Counted from the stretch's first letter, positions 44,816 through 57,197 are shown. The stretch is 64,000 nt of DNA from Patiria pectinifera (GCA_029964075.1 CM057142.1:573770-637769), one strand, 5' to 3'. Numbers and translations are program-made. Notes: a model not told the origin generated them from the sequence alone.

Positions 44816-47577
44816 TGTTCAACATTTTTATTACTTTATACATGTACACATAAAATTTCGTTTTGACAAAAATAAGTCGTAACTATACAGTGCATGTAAA
44901 TACGAAGTACAAGTGAAATATAACAAAGATTGTTTCCAAAATTCAGAATAAGACAGAGATATTACACAGGATGAGTCGAAAAGAAATTGACTGAGTTATG
45001 ATTTCAAAATTCATTATAACATAAGAATAAAGAATATTTCTAACTATAGAGCAACTGTCAAATTTTTAAGGTATATTGTATACTCTATTCACAAGTTATT
45101 TTAATCGAAATAACACAAAACTTAGCTGTCCACCATATACATGTAGTACCACTGGTCATTTTGACACCGATACGAATCGATGAATATCCTTTAAATACAA
45201 TGAACAAAAAGTTGCAAAGGAAAGCAGACGAAAATCACCATTCTCATTTCAGAAAAAAACATGATTTGTTCCTCATATACAAAACACAAAATATGACAGT
45301 AAAAATAATGTTTCAGTCATGACTCTTATTAAATCTCAGTTAGATATGAACGCATGTAATCTCTGATTGTCACTCGGCTAAATACTTCAAAGCAGTAAGC
45401 ATTCCATGGAGAGCTTAAACGAGCTTAAAAATACTGCAAGTTAAACTAGACTTGCGCGACCCCCTGGCATGCTGGCAGTATTTATCATATGTCGGCACTA
45501 AACAGTTGAACTAACCTAAATTAACAGTGACCTCATTTGACCCCACGATGACCTTTGACCTCAAATGTCTCAAGTCATCTGAAGTCCCCCTACCCAAAGA
45601 TTATTGTCACCAAGTTTGATTGAGATTGAAGTCTGACTTTTCATATGACAGCACTAAACAGTTAACCTAACCAAAATGGAACACACAGTCGTGAATTTCT
45701 ATACACCTGAGGACAATGCTTTGTGTTTCCCGTTGTCCCTGTAATATAACACTCTCCCATGGATTAAGCACCTAACCGTATGATCGAGGACCGTTTTCAA
45801 CAAAAGACCCAACGCTCGAGGACTGAAAGGATCTCCCCTCGTGTATCTGTCCTCTATCGTAAAGCCATACAAAGTCATGTACACCCCCTACACACACAGA
45901 AGGAATACACTATCGCAATATCCCCCTTTAAGAGGATAATAAAAGCCAATCGATTCTTTCAGTAAAACATGGATCACTTCTGATAACAAAGATCTTTTTT
46001 TCAGAAGATTGTAAGAAATGCTCGTTTAAAATTGCTTCGTTTGTTTATCAATTGTGATTGCTGTTTTAAGGTAAAACAACATTAATCCCGGTCACTCTTT
46101 TTTGACTCACCCCGACTATCGCTACAATGCTACATTACAAGTTACAATGTATATTCATTCTACTAAACTTTCTAATAAATATGTATCGCATTTTACAAGT
46201 ATTTTTGTTTTGTTTATTTAAGTGTTTTTACTATTATCAACAATATTCTTCCTCACGATCAACCCACATCTCACGATAAACTCATATTATCTTTTACCAA
46301 GTGATGGGTGGGTCAGGTTTGATAAAAAAAAATTGCAATAATTCAGTAACATAAAATGAAGCCAAATAGCCATTTCTTTATACACTGCATGGCAAACTTC
46401 ATTTTTAGGTATTTCAGAATAGAAGCATTCTTTGTGTGCGCACAATGAGTAATTCCATTCGCTTCGCACGTCACTCTTTTTTAATCACAAATTTATATGG
46501 ATAGGTTTAAATCGTCTTGCAGTTTGTAATGACGTACGTTACATTTGCAAAACAAACGGACGCTTAGAAATTGCAATCCGTGTGCAGTACATGCTTTTTT
46601 TTTAATCTCTGTTCCCGACTGCAGACCAAATTTCAACCGAGTAGTGCTGGCAAGAGACTATAAAGCTTCATTTCTCAGCTTTGATGACTGAACACTTATA
46701 TTAGATCGTCTATGTAATGTAATTTGTTTGAATACAGCCCTTGTAAATGCACCTTCGTTTCCCATCTAACCTTATTTTTAAAATTTTCATGTTGCCATTT
46801 TTAAGGGCATTTTGAAGCCTTTTTGGTTTTTACGATGGTACAAATTTGCATATTCATGATCAAAAGTGTGATGTCATTTCAGGCAGAAACAGCTACTGCA
46901 GCACCAAAATCTGCCAGGATTTTGGATATTTAACTGTCATTAATTTTCTTTTCTTTAGTGATTCGATGGTGTTTCAATACAAGTCATGACAGTTGGCCAA
47001 TGAACAAAGATTTCTCACAAAGGTTTTCAATGAGCAAATAATTGAACAGAAAATCCCTTAACTGGAACAGTGTTTTACTGAAATGACATCACAGCAACAG
47101 CGCCCTTATTCGTCAGGACAAGCATGGACATTTTAAAATGTTCAAAGATGTGTACTTTTCAATAAGATTAACAAAAAAAGGGATGTCGAATAGTTTTCAT
47201 ACATTTAAGAGGAGTAGAAAGTTGCACAAAATATGTTCTGAAGTGAAATTCATGTGATGGGCCCTTTAAATGCTTTGCGATTGATCAAGGACACATCCAA
47301 CGTTAAAGTCATTCAAAGTGAGGTGCTTTTTATTTTGTTTTGCCTTGTTTTCTCAGTGATTCAATTTTGATTTTTTTTAAACGAAATTAATAGCACAATG
47401 GGCCTCAAATCCAATCTGTCGGCTGTGAGGGTTTGGCCTTTAAAGAAATAAAATCAAATGTGATGGAAATACCGCGTTATTATGGAACTTCATCGGTGTA
47501 CGAGGCTCGTCTAAGTCGCATACATTTTATAGTTGAATAATGGATACGTTCGGCTAGTGACTTTTGTGGATTGCTAA
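44816..47577. other. Unit 1 tract between tRNA-like sequence and Ub/ART-like gene
   Basis: No gene is recognised. The sequence recurs at 59224-62630 with few changes apart from a 657-bp MITE in unit 2. A minus-strand AATAAA (TTTATT at 47329-47334) lies about 245 nt past the stop of the Ub/ART-like gene and is a plausible polyadenylation signal. A 61-codon frame at 45780-45965 is kept in both units, but in such recent duplicates that means little. Confidence 0.6.
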
Positions 47578-48810
47578 TTACAACTCTCGTGTAAGTATAC
47601 CATACGGTCTGACATGATAAATACCATTCTCAGGATCTTGCATGGGGGATAACCAGTAAGGGAAATCAGCATGGCCTGTTTTCTCCGGTGGAATCACCTC
47701 AAGGTGATTCGGGTCTACCCGATTCTGAAGGGCAAACTTATATCTCTTACCGTCTTTAGTAAATTTTTTCGTGTAGCGATGCTCATCTATCTTCTCTAAG
47801 TTGGGGCTGGAGTAGACCGCTCGACCGAAGCGCTCTCTTGGACCAATTTTGTAGCCTGCCCCCAATATTGGTTTCACGCAACGTTTTTCCGTGCCATGGT
47901 AACTAACTGCCCACTCACCAGGACTTGAGTGGGTGCGAATGCCGTTGTTTCCCAGCCACGTGTCGTTCTCATACTCACCGTGCACTTTAACTGCGTAGCG
48001 TTTCCATCCATATGGGCGCTGGTAGACTTCACCACCTCGCAGGTATGTCTTCCCATCATCAGATTTATCTGTAAAGTCGTAGTCGTACTGTGGGTCCAGA
48101 TTAGAGGGATCAAGTTCAAAAATGCCCATCTGTTCGCCAGGGCTGCATTTCATGCCAAATATGGTGCAATCACCACGAATTCCCAGGTATTTGATCTCTT
48201 CGTGATCCTCAAGTTGGCTGCCGTTGAAGATAAGCATCAGTCGCCGGCGGGGAAGGCCTAGCTTGTTCGCCGCCTGCTTCCTCACATCCGCGACGGTCGA
48301 GTTGATATTGACATCCAGTGTGATACTTTTGTTCATCTTGAGCATGTGTATGTCCACTCTTATGGATTGATCATTACCTTCATACACGAATCCATTTTGG
48401 GGCTGAGAGTATATCATTGAGGTCATGCTGAAGAGATCCTTGATGCTAAGCCGAGTGGCACTGTGTGCAGCTTGAGCTGCTGCTGCAGTTGCAGGGGCTG
48501 TTGTAGGGGCTGCTGCAGGAGCGCGAAACACGCGGCGAGCCTCATTGTAATGAATCCCCCGCCTTGGGCACGGAAAGTACTCTCGCACGCGTGCGGTACT
48601 ACCCCCGAAAAACCAGCTAAAAAAGAGATCATCAATCCATTTGATCCAGGCACGCCACTTATGACGGGCGCACTGGTCCTCGTCTAAGAGGCACCCAGAG
48701 CATCGGCGGGCTTGTGGGATTGGACTCTGAATTGGACTCTGGATGTTCAGCCCTGTCGAAGCTGAAAAGCCTGAGGAGATGATTTCTGCAGCAAGGGGAG
48801 AACCCGCCAT
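47578..48810 (-). CDS. Ubiquitin-like plus ADP-ribosyltransferase-like domain protein, unit 1
   Basis: An uninterrupted single-exon frame of 410 residues starting MAGSPLAAEI. A Cys/His cluster C37-x2-C40-x6-C47-x2-H50 is followed by a Trp-rich segment (KWRAWIKWIDDLFFSWFFGG) and an Ala-rich linker (about 95-118). A ubiquitin-like domain lies at about 149-222 (ITLDVNINSTVADVRKQAAN, RLMLIFNGSQLEDHEEIKYL). The C-terminal region, about 264-405, has VSYHGTEKRCVKPILGAGY and FGRAVYSSPNLEKI, recalling the His and Tyr motifs of PARP/ART folds (His305, Tyr333). Similar Ub-like/ART-like architectures occur in marine invertebrates, amoebae and fungi from memory. Enzyme activity, substrate and location are unknown. 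No signal peptide. A near-identical copy lies at 62631-63863. Confidence 0.8.
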   Translation of the reverse strand: MAGSPLAAEIISSGFSASTGLNIQSPIQSPIPQARRCSGCLLDEDQCARHKWRAWIKWIDDLFFSWFFGGSTARVREYFPCPRRGIHYNEARRVFRAPAAAPTTAPATAAAAQAAHSATRLSIKDLFSMTSMIYSQPQNGFVYEGNDQSIRVDIHMLKMNKSITLDVNINSTVADVRKQAANKLGLPRRRLMLIFNGSQLEDHEEIKYLGIRGDCTIFGMKCSPGEQMGIFELDPSNLDPQYDYDFTDKSDDGKTYLRGGEVYQRPYGWKRYAVKVHGEYENDTWLGNNGIRTHSSPGEWAVSYHGTEKRCVKPILGAGYKIGPRERFGRAVYSSPNLEKIDEHRYTKKFTKDGKRYKFALQNRVDPNHLEVIPPEKTGHADFPYWLSPMQDPENGIYHVRPYGILTREL

Positions 48811-49055
48811 TTCATTAGTAGCCTATAGTGGTCGCTAGGTGTTGTTAAAACCAAGAAGGGGAAGTGCAGACTCAGTCTATGTAATGGCGAAAGCTTGGCT
48901 CCGTGGATAACGGGTGCTATGACTCAGACTATAGTGCAGACACGCCACGCCCCGGCCTCTGAAACATGATTGCGTGCGTGGACAACATGATTGCGTGGTG
49001 GTGGAATTCCCCTACGCTCCAAGTAAGGGATCTTGTAGAATTTCCGAAATTGTCT
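48811..49055. other. 5' flank of the Ub/ART-like gene
   Basis: The first 140 nt recur beyond the unit 2 gene at 63864-64000, so the large duplication continues past the window end. No TATA box was recognised. Confidence 0.5.
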
Positions 49056-49230
49056 CCGTCCGACGCCGCATAAGTACGACGCCGCATAAGTCCGACGCCT
49101 CATAAGTCCGAAACAACGTTTGTCGGACCTATGAGGCGGAATTAATGCCTCATAAGTCCGATGCCTCATAAGTCCGAAATGTCGGACTTATGAGGCGTCG
49201 GACCTATGAGGCGTCGGACTTATGATACGG
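49056..49230. repeat. Foldback array of GTCCGA-GCCTCATAA units
   Basis: 15-bp units built on CATAAGTCCGACGCC run rightward, then meet inverted units (GTCGGACTTATGAGGC). The layout resembles the foldback at 37855-38190 but the unit differs. Absent just before the end of unit 2 as far as visible. Confidence 0.7.
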
Positions 49231-50889
49231 CCCCTACGAGTTCACAGAATGTCACTAGCTAGTCCACATGTATTTTATGATTTCAGAGAGGTTAATTCCT
49301 ATTCAAGGTTTCCGGAAGCGCACCACTAGGGCTGAACCTTCCTATAAATGCAGGCCTATGTTAGATTAATATCCTGTCCCCATAGCGGGGGTGTTAATAT
49401 CCAATGCTGGGTTGCAGATATTCTTCGCATGTCGCATGTTTGTACAGGAAGTAATAATTGCAAACGATTTTTTGAGTGATCAGGCACACAACCCGATCAC
49501 TGTTTTAAATGGTAAGAATTAATCTTCTTTATTGGGTGATTGGAGAAATTTATACTGTGGCGAAAACCCCCTATTTCTGGGCTAACCGTCTTTCCGGTCG
49601 CTCCTCCGTTTGGAGACCGTTTATCGCCGCGCGTAACGACCACACCGGGGCAAATGGTTAGGGATGACAAATGGAAACTCACAAAGGGAGAAGGAGACCA
49701 AGCTATACTTGAACAACGTTTGGGTCACACAGCGACCCCTTAGTCCAACACAGACTCCTTGGGGAGAGTTATCCTAAGGGATGGCAAGTTCTTCAGTAAG
49801 AGGGGAATCCAAAAACACAAAGGGGGTTCTTTAAGGGAAGTTTTTAGGCTCACTTCAGGTAGGTTCCAGGCAAGGAAAGGGGAATCCTTAATTAAGGGAA
49901 TCATCAGCAAACAACTTCCTTTAAAACGTTAAGTTGGTTACAATAAGGCAATGATCCAGACGAAATGTTGCCAAAAAGTGCTCTGAATAGTGTAGCGAAA
50001 ATACAAGTGATGATTAATTTCCAGTAAGCACACATTATTCTTCACTCTGATCAAATACAGGTTCCTTTCATAAACTTGATTGATAGGACTTACGGAAGAT
50101 AAGAAATAAGTTTCAAGTTAACAACTCGTATTTCATTGTGAAGAATTAATGTCAATTAAGTTGACCACGTGTTGATAATAGGGCCTATGATGAACTAATG
50201 GTAGAATAACTCTTAAATGAAATGACTTATACAAGTTTAATTCATCTAAGCTTTCCAGGTTAAGACGCTATTATTGTGATTAAGAATTCATATTTGACGC
50301 AGTGGTTTATGACCAATCAGAGCATTGCAAGAGACATTTATTATGATGCGCTAGAGCTCCTTGTAATTATGGCCTTTTAATATAGGCCTAGGTTTTCCCG
50401 GCTATTTTAAAATATTTCATTAATGAATAAAGACCCCCCCCCCCATTCGGCAGACTAGTATGTAGTATAGGTTTTCCCGAGAATTTCGGAATTTTTCTAA
50501 TCAGTTTCATTGTCAGCCGTTAAATTTCGGGTGAGTTTGGCACATGTGGTCAAATTGGGGTTTCTTTTTCATTTTGGGTTCATTCAATTTCATTTTTAGG
50601 TAGCCAAAATTTTGCTCTGAATGTTCATTTTCATTTTCGAGCGTCCTATTTCGTTTTGCTGCATTCAAGACTTAATTTGTAGCAGTCTTAAATTAAGTCT
50701 TTGCAACCTTTTGACGGTTGACGAATTCAAATTAGCGAACATCTGTGAACTTATAACGTATAACCATGCTTTTCGTTTCTTTTTCGTTTATGGACAATCG
50801 CTTTCATCGTTTGGTCATTTTAATTAGTAAGGTTTTTTTAATCGATATATTTTCCTAGTTTCCTCCGAGGTTCAACCCGTGTTTGTTTT
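49231..50889. other. Spacer between unit 1 and the third lectin remnant
   Basis: I see no gene, RNA or clear transposon here. A possible divergent repeat lies near 49.5-49.8 kb (CGTCTTTCCGGTCGCTCCTC) but I cannot classify it. Confidence 0.5.
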
Positions 50890-51690
50890 CCTCCGAAATT
50901 TTATACTGAAAGAGTACGATGTATTTTAATGATGTTTTCCATTTGGCCAGGTGAACGAAAGAAAAGGGGCACTTCTTTCTTTCTTGTTTTTTTTTTATTT
51001 GGGGGGAGGGGGGAGTCGCTTTTATTTTTTGGCAACAACATTATACTCTCCACTTCGCTACTGCCGGCTTCAGCACTGACAGTGCGTACAGATATAGGCA
51101 TGTAAATTATACCATTCGTTCATCCGAGAAAGAAAAAGATGATCAGACTTACAAAGCTTCAAAAAAATTTCGGGGAAAAAATTAGAACATATTTACAATG
51201 ATTGAACCAGAACATCAAGATAGCTTGAACAGCGACCTCCCATTTCACAAAGCAGCATCTAAGGTAAAAAAAAAGAGTTTCCGGTTTCTGGTATGGAGCT
51301 TGTCCAAAAAGTGGTGCGGCGACGCGGCTTTTTTTTTTTTTACCTGACTTTTTGCTTCAAATGTCGGCTGATGACTGCAAATGGTGCCCGACTAAACTTA
51401 GTGAAAATATATGGGAGTCCAGAGAGGCCACATAAAGCTTATTCTCGATCATAACCCCATCTAAAAACACGTTAAAATTGTGCAGCAGCAGGATTCCAGT
51501 CAAACCAGTGAGTTTGGCGGTTTTGAGACATCATCTTTCATTGAAAAAAAAACTTTTTCATTTTGCCGACGCGCATGGCTACGGCGACGCGCGCGCATAC
51601 CAGAAACCGGAGACTTTTTTTTTGGGCCTAACCATGGAAATAGCCAAGACGCGGATTGCGGGCTTGTAGGTAACAATTCCGCCCCCCCCC
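50890..51690 (+). pseudogene. Third, partial lectin 3' unit
   Basis: The sequence from AAATTTTATACTGAAAGAGT onward matches 37.43-37.83 and 55.32-55.67 kb. It ends in a lectin exon fragment (CAGCGACCTCCCATTTCACA; then ATGGAAATAGCCAAGACGCG) split by the MITE at 51263-51628. No signal peptide or N-terminal half is attached. Confidence 0.75.
51263..51628. mobile_element. PIF/Harbinger-like MITE in the lectin fragment
   Basis: Begins GGTAAAAAAAAAGAG and ends TTTTTTGGGCC, flanked by TAA (51260-51262 and 51629-51631). The intact sequence GCATCTAACCATGG in the lectin copies at 36.65 and 54.54 kb is the empty site. Confidence 0.88.
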
Positions 51691-52446
51691 AGGATCTCGG
51701 CCATCGAGTGGCGAAAAAGTTTGAAACTCGGTACATGCATAGAGCAACTCATCATAAACATACCCAAGAAATTTTATGACTATAGGTCAAAGGGGTTTGG
51801 AATTATGGCTAATTAATTATTCATATATACGAATGGCAATTCTGCTATGTGTACACGACGAATATGGGAAAATTCAGTTTTCACGGCGCCTAGCCCCGGA
51901 AAATGTTTCGCTACGCGACAACCCCGGTCCAATTTTTATGTTTTTGGTATCAAAAGATGCGCAAGGCTCAAGGCTAAAAAGTTATAACAGCTCGAGTCGC
52001 CAAAAAAAAAAATTCAAAGGCTATCGCGGAAAAAAGTTGAGGGGGGGGGCGGATTCCGCCACGGCCTTTTTAGGGTTAAACAAAACTCCACCTCATTCAT
52101 CTGGAATGATGAACAGAGCCAATCGGGAAACTCCCCCCACCCACTTTCTTATTGTCTCAAATTAAGTTTGCTGCCGCTTCGTACTGGTACTGGTTGTTCT
52201 CGTTTGAGATTGTATAGCCGATTACGAAATACCAAGTTCCAACGTTTCAAAACGACGATATACCAGCTTGACTGTTAAGCTTTAGCTGGCTTGTCAATAT
52301 TTTATGTTTCTTCTCGTTCCTATGGAAACGCTTCCATCTGGTTCATGATAATGTCGTTCAGGCTTGTACGTCTAACTGACGGACAGTTGCAAGCCAATTG
52401 GAAGAAATCGTATTTATAATACATGCACGAGTCGTGTACTATTGTG
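51691..52446. other. Junction tract and start of the unit 2 lectin flank
   Basis: No gene is seen. From about 52.3 kb the sequence (TTCCTATGGAAACGCTTCCA, then TCGTTCAGGCTTGTACG) matches the first 5'-flank motif of the unit 1 lectin. The left border of unit 2 is therefore around 52.2-52.3 kb, blurred by divergence. Confidence 0.5.
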
Positions 52447-53944
52447 CAAGGGCGGAAATCGCTCCTTGAACGTGGGGGGACAGGGTTTTTTTTCTCCCCG
52501 AAATTATATTACTCACAAAAAGTCACAGGCTGAACGGACAACTTTCCACTCGTAATATTGCCATGGGGTATGGCAGCCATAGCGACAGACTTGAAATCAA
52601 GTCTGTAATGAGTGGTTTTAATCGCGTCCGCCGCAAGGGCGGATCCAGAACACAAATTTTTTTAGGGGGGCCAAAAAAGTTTGGTCCCCCCAAAAAGTGG
52701 GTCCAAAAAATTACGGCGTGGGGTTTCGGGGCCCGCTTAAGGGCCCCGAAAAATTTTTGGATTCTAGATGCTCTGTGATGCGATCTGAGGCAATTTCTGA
52801 CCACTTTTAACAATTTTTTTTTGAGGAAAAAAGATGGGGGGTGTACTCATTGCCTACCTTTATTGCGATGTCACATAAAAAAATTGGTTTCTTTTTTTTT
52901 GGGGGGGGGGTGGTCATGGCCCCCTTGATAATGCAACAATATATATCTAAACCTCATTGTGTGCATCGGGCATTTTGTCATTGCGGTTCTGTAACCTTAA
53001 AAATGGGCACAAACTGCGAACGAGTTCGTTTTCAGGGTGATTAGTTAAACTACAACAAACCACATGGGCCAAAAGGAGCTTACGTTTACAATTGGCGCGC
53101 ACTTCAATTTTTTGAAGGGGATTTACAATTATTCGTAACAGTTTCAACTTCTAAAATTACTTAAATATTACTCCTTTTATTCAAAGACAGTTGCAAAAGT
53201 ACTAATATTATCTACAATGTTATACGTTGTTTTACTGTAATTTTAAAAACAGGACTGCCAAATAAAATGGAAACTTGAAAATGATCGTGTAATAATTACC
53301 CCCATATTTATAATGGTGTTTCTTCGTAAGCCAGATGGGCTACTATTGGCCCTCGTTATGGAAACATCATGCATATGCATTGCAGTGGCTGCATATATGA
53401 ATATTCGCTTGAAAACGTCTTAGTCAAGTCGTTAGACACAGACTGACCATGCCGCGCGTTAGTACATGACTTTTGCATGAATGGTTGTAGCGCTGACGTT
53501 GCATGAACAGCGGTGGTATGCGGATCTTGGCGCTGATCGATGACGGACATAAACCACTATAGTCTAACGACTTGTCATCAAGTCTACCATAGCGATGGCG
53601 GGCCTGAGTGGGGCTGAATTTGGTATAGGAGTAGCAAATTATATGACGTACGCAGGCAACATTGTGTATAACGTATACCCCATGAACCAACACGCACGTA
53701 CAGTACATGTACGTGGGTAGGCTAGGCGTACAAGAGCCGTGGTCGAACCGACAAAAAAACCAAATTGGTTCTCAGCCACAAAGCGACATATCAAAGAGGC
53801 TTTTCCCTAAGACTCTGCCATGGTTGGTCACCCACCCATACCTACACATGAAAACATGGAGGGGACATTCGACATTGTGTCCCCCCTTACCAAATTCATG
53901 GGGGGGACGTGTCCCCCCTGTCCCCCCCGGGATTTCCGCCCATG
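52447..53944. mobile_element. hAT-like element with CAAGGGCGGAAATC ends
   Basis: Ends CAAGGGCGGAAATC and GATTTCCGCCCATG are inverted and flanked by CTATTGTG on both sides (52439-52446 and 53945-53952). The 1498-bp interior has GGGGGGAC/GTCCCCCC blocks near both ends and no transposase. It holds a truncated MITE of the CAAGGGCGGATC family (52636-52925). It separates the two upstream motifs of the unit 2 lectin, which are only about 180 bp apart in unit 1. Confidence 0.8.
52636..52925 (-). mobile_element. hAT-like MITE, CAAGGGCGGATC family, truncated and nested
   Basis: Starts AAGGGCGGATCCAGAACACA and runs in the inverse orientation of the 39332-39650 element through ATTACGGCGTGGGGTTTCGG to a G-run and CATGGCCCCCTT. 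The far terminus is missing. It lies within 52447-53944. Confidence 0.75.
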
Positions 53945-54191
53945 CTATTGTGATCAGTCAGTTTGTCAAGCTTCATTTCCGGTTAGGGGACTTGTTTGTT
54001 GTTCCCGTTCCTATGGAAACGCGTCCGTCTGGTCATCATTTGCATCGTTCAGGCTTGTGCTTTGTAAAATGTCATGGTAATAATTACGAGCCAGTGTTAA
54101 TAAATCATATTCGTTATACTGTGACCCATATTTAATCGTGAGTTATAGCGTTTTTCGCCACTTGTCTCGCAATATTAATGACACAGTCAAG

Positions 54192-54755
54192 ATGAGACTT
54201 CGTGGACTCTGTTCCTTTGTGCTCCTCAAGTTGATGTTTTCTTGCTGGGTGGCTCTGGGCTCCATCCCCTGTCCACCCACCTGGCAGGCATTTCAGGGGA
54301 CTGGGTACTACGTGCACTCAGTTCCCATGACCTAGGCCCAAGCCAAGGAACTCTGCCAGAATATGGGAGGCAACCTGCTGATTCCCAAGTCATCTGAGGA
54401 GAACGCGTTCGCCAACTCGCTGCTGCAGGAACGCGGGTCGACTTCGGCTTGGTTCGACTGCAGTGACAGGGTGGCAGAAGGCGAATGACTGTGTTTAGAT
54501 GAAACGCCGTCAAACCACCTCCCATTTGACAACACAGCATCTAACCATGGAGATAGCCAAGGCGCGGATTGCGGGCTGATCGAGACCGTGGACGGCAAAT
54601 GGTACGCCGCACCGTGCGACCAGAAAACGACTGCCGTGTGTGAGAGAGAAGCGACGGTACCGCAAGCCAGCCTCGCCATGCGCTGCATGACCCTAGGAGA
54701 AGACGGTCATCCAATTAACGATGGACAGTGCATTCACATTTCTCCACTCAAGTAA
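54192..54755 (+). pseudogene. Unit 2 C-type lectin copy, broken
   Basis: About 564 nt line up over the full length of the intact lectin at 36303-36866, starting MRLRGLCSFVLLKLMFSCWV. Two tryptophan codons have become stops: TAG in the MTWAQ segment after about 47 residues and TGA in the GKWLC segment. The rest, including the C-terminal cysteines and terminal stop, is well kept, so the loss looks recent. Expression is unknown. Confidence 0.9.
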
Positions 54756-55597
54756 ACAACGAACTTTATTTTCCTCGAAAATTGGCGACTTTTGAAGTGA
54801 TAAACTTCGCCTATTTGCAAAGGAAAGCTTGATAGTCTTTACGTGCAAAGTTGAATAGTGTACAAACCAACTCTAGTTTGCGTTTTTGGTTATACTCATA
54901 TTCAAAGTGGCTGATATAATTATGTAATCTTTCAACTATGTTCTTTTGTACATCGAGACACTCCAAATTCAACGATTTTAAACCAAAACTGCACCTCATT
55001 CATCTGGTGATGAGCAGAACCAATGGCAGCTAAATCGTTACTATGGCAACAAAGTGATATTACTCCCAGCTGGACTGAATGCGTGTTATTTCTGAACGAT
55101 TGAAAATTTACCCTGAAACAACTGAGAAAGAAATACCATTCTGTCATAACTTAGGTTTAGAGTTCAATTAATTCTTTCTTTTCAGGCAGTGAAAGTTCAG
55201 TTGTTTTCAATGAGAGAACTCTTTCTGCATATTTGCTGTCAGTATTCTCGAGTTATTTTGACAAACTTATATAAAGCATGAAACTGCTCAGCAACATACA
55301 AAGATGTATAGTGGGTTTCCCGCCAAAATTTTAAACTGAAAGAGTACGATGTATTTAATGATGTTTTCCATTTGGCCAGGTTAACGGAAAAAAGGGGCGC
55401 TGTTTGTTTATGTTTTTTGCAACAACATAATCCTCTTCAATACTGCACTGACAGGGCGTATACAGATAGGCATGTAGATTATACCATTCGTTCATCCGAA
55501 AAAAAGATGATCAGCTTTACAAAGCTTCAATAATTTTCGGGATAAAAATAAGAAAATAATTATTAATAATGATTCAACCAGAATATCAAAATAATTG
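54756..55597. other. Unit 2 lectin 3' flank
   Basis: Matches 36867-37736 with small indels; the purine-rich tract near 37.53 kb is shortened. No gene is seen. Confidence 0.7.
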
Positions 55598-55670
55598 AAC
55601 AGCGACCTCCCATTTCAAAACTCAGCATCTAACCAAATAGCCAAGACGCGGATTGCGGCTTGTAGATAAC
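55598..55670 (+). pseudogene. Lectin exon fragment, unit 2
   Basis: Counterpart of 37737-37815 (CAGCGACCTCCCATTTC, then AAATAGCCAAGACGCGGATT), a few bases shorter. Confidence 0.65.
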
Positions 55671-55704
55671 AATTCCAGCCGCGTACATAGCCCCCCCCCC
55701 CGGG

Positions 55705-56056
55705 ACGTCTCGATAGTCCGACGTCCCATTGGTCCGACGTCCCATTCGTCCGACGTCCCATCGGGTCCGAAGCCCCATTGGTCCGAAGGCCCATTGCTCT
55801 ATACGTTCCATTGGTATAAACGTCCCATTGGTCCGAAGTCCCATTTGCCCGAAGTCCCATTGGTCCGAAGCCGCATTGGTCCGAAGTCCCATTGGTCCGA
55901 AGTCCCATTGGTCCGACGCACCATAGGATTAGGGTTAGGGTCAGTCAACCTGCTAGTGGAACTACATGTACATGCACAATATTATGTTTCGTCGGACCAA
56001 TGGGACTTCGGACCAATGGTACTTCGGACCAATGGGACTTCGGACTATCGAGACGT
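55705..56056. repeat. Foldback element, unit 2 copy
   Basis: Counterpart of 37855-38190, with one additional CCCATT(C/G)GTCCGACGT-type unit on the left side. Confidence 0.75.
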
Positions 56057-57197
56057 AATATACCCCCCCCCCCTGGCGTTTACTTGAATTCCATCTCCTC
56101 CCAACCGGCCGATGACCTATCAGCCTCCTGAAGATTTGTGAGCATTTGTTGAGGATTCTCCCTCGTTGACCCCTTTAAAATGCTGGTGTTCCCCCCTAGA
56201 TACTATCCACTGAAAAGACCACTGTTTGGCATGCGCTTATGCATGACCGCGTCCATTTTGGTCTTTATAGGGTGCAGACCTGTACTCTCACAGACCTCCG
56301 TTTTAATTACGCGCACTTCCAACAAAAATATTCAAAATTCTCACAACTCGGGTTCCAAGATGTTTGAGACACCCATCAGAAATTAAAGCTCATTTTATCA
56401 TCTTTCTTTTTCTGATCATTTTTTTGGGGGGTAATCAATGACCTTTGGGAGAAGTTATCAAGGAAACGCGAAAACTCGGACGGTAACTTTAAGCTTCCGT
56501 AAAATATACAAACGCGCGATTTTGATGAGTTTTTGATTCGATGCACAAAACTAAAGTTTCTTCCTTTATTCTTGAAAAGTTGAAGTAGCCCAACAGAGTA
56601 AGAAGTTGGAGGGGTAAGTCCTTCCTGTAGGCTCCACGTAAGTAAAAAAGAAAGTGTCCGAAATGGAAAAAAAAATATTTAAAAAAATATGTGGCTCGCT
56701 CCATTTCATAAAAACAACATAAAAGTACATGTCATTGACTAGTTACCGTAAAAATGCCCGTATTTTGCAAACTCTACTTCCAAGTTATGTCCATTTTTAA
56801 TAAAATGATCACACAATTCAGCTGTCCACCACTGATCATTTTATGAATACCCATTATTAAACACAAATATCGACATCAATATTTCAGGGGAAAACAAGTT
56901 GACTTGTTCCTCATAGTCAAAACCCAAAATCTGACAGTCAAAATAATGTTTCAGTCTTTCTCCCAAAATTTGCAGTACCACTCTGCTTGCTAGAATGACT
57001 CTTCGAACTTTCTGCACCCTCTAAAAATTGGCTTTTCATGAAAGGTTTGCCCATTCAGCTTGTGATTGGCTGTTTAGTCTGAACTGCTCAGGTTCCTGGA
57101 TTGGCACAATTTTTTTATGGCATTCTGTACAATAAGTAATTATCTGGCTAATTCAGCTATACTTTATAGATATTCATGCAAGACAAGCACTGTCAAA
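56057..57197. other. Unit 2 non-coding tract
   Basis: Nearly identical to 38191-39331. No gene recognised. Confidence 0.7.

Noticed and set aside
45780-45965. A 61-codon frame conserved between both units
   Set aside because: The whole tract is nearly identical because of recent duplication; there is no motif or independent support.
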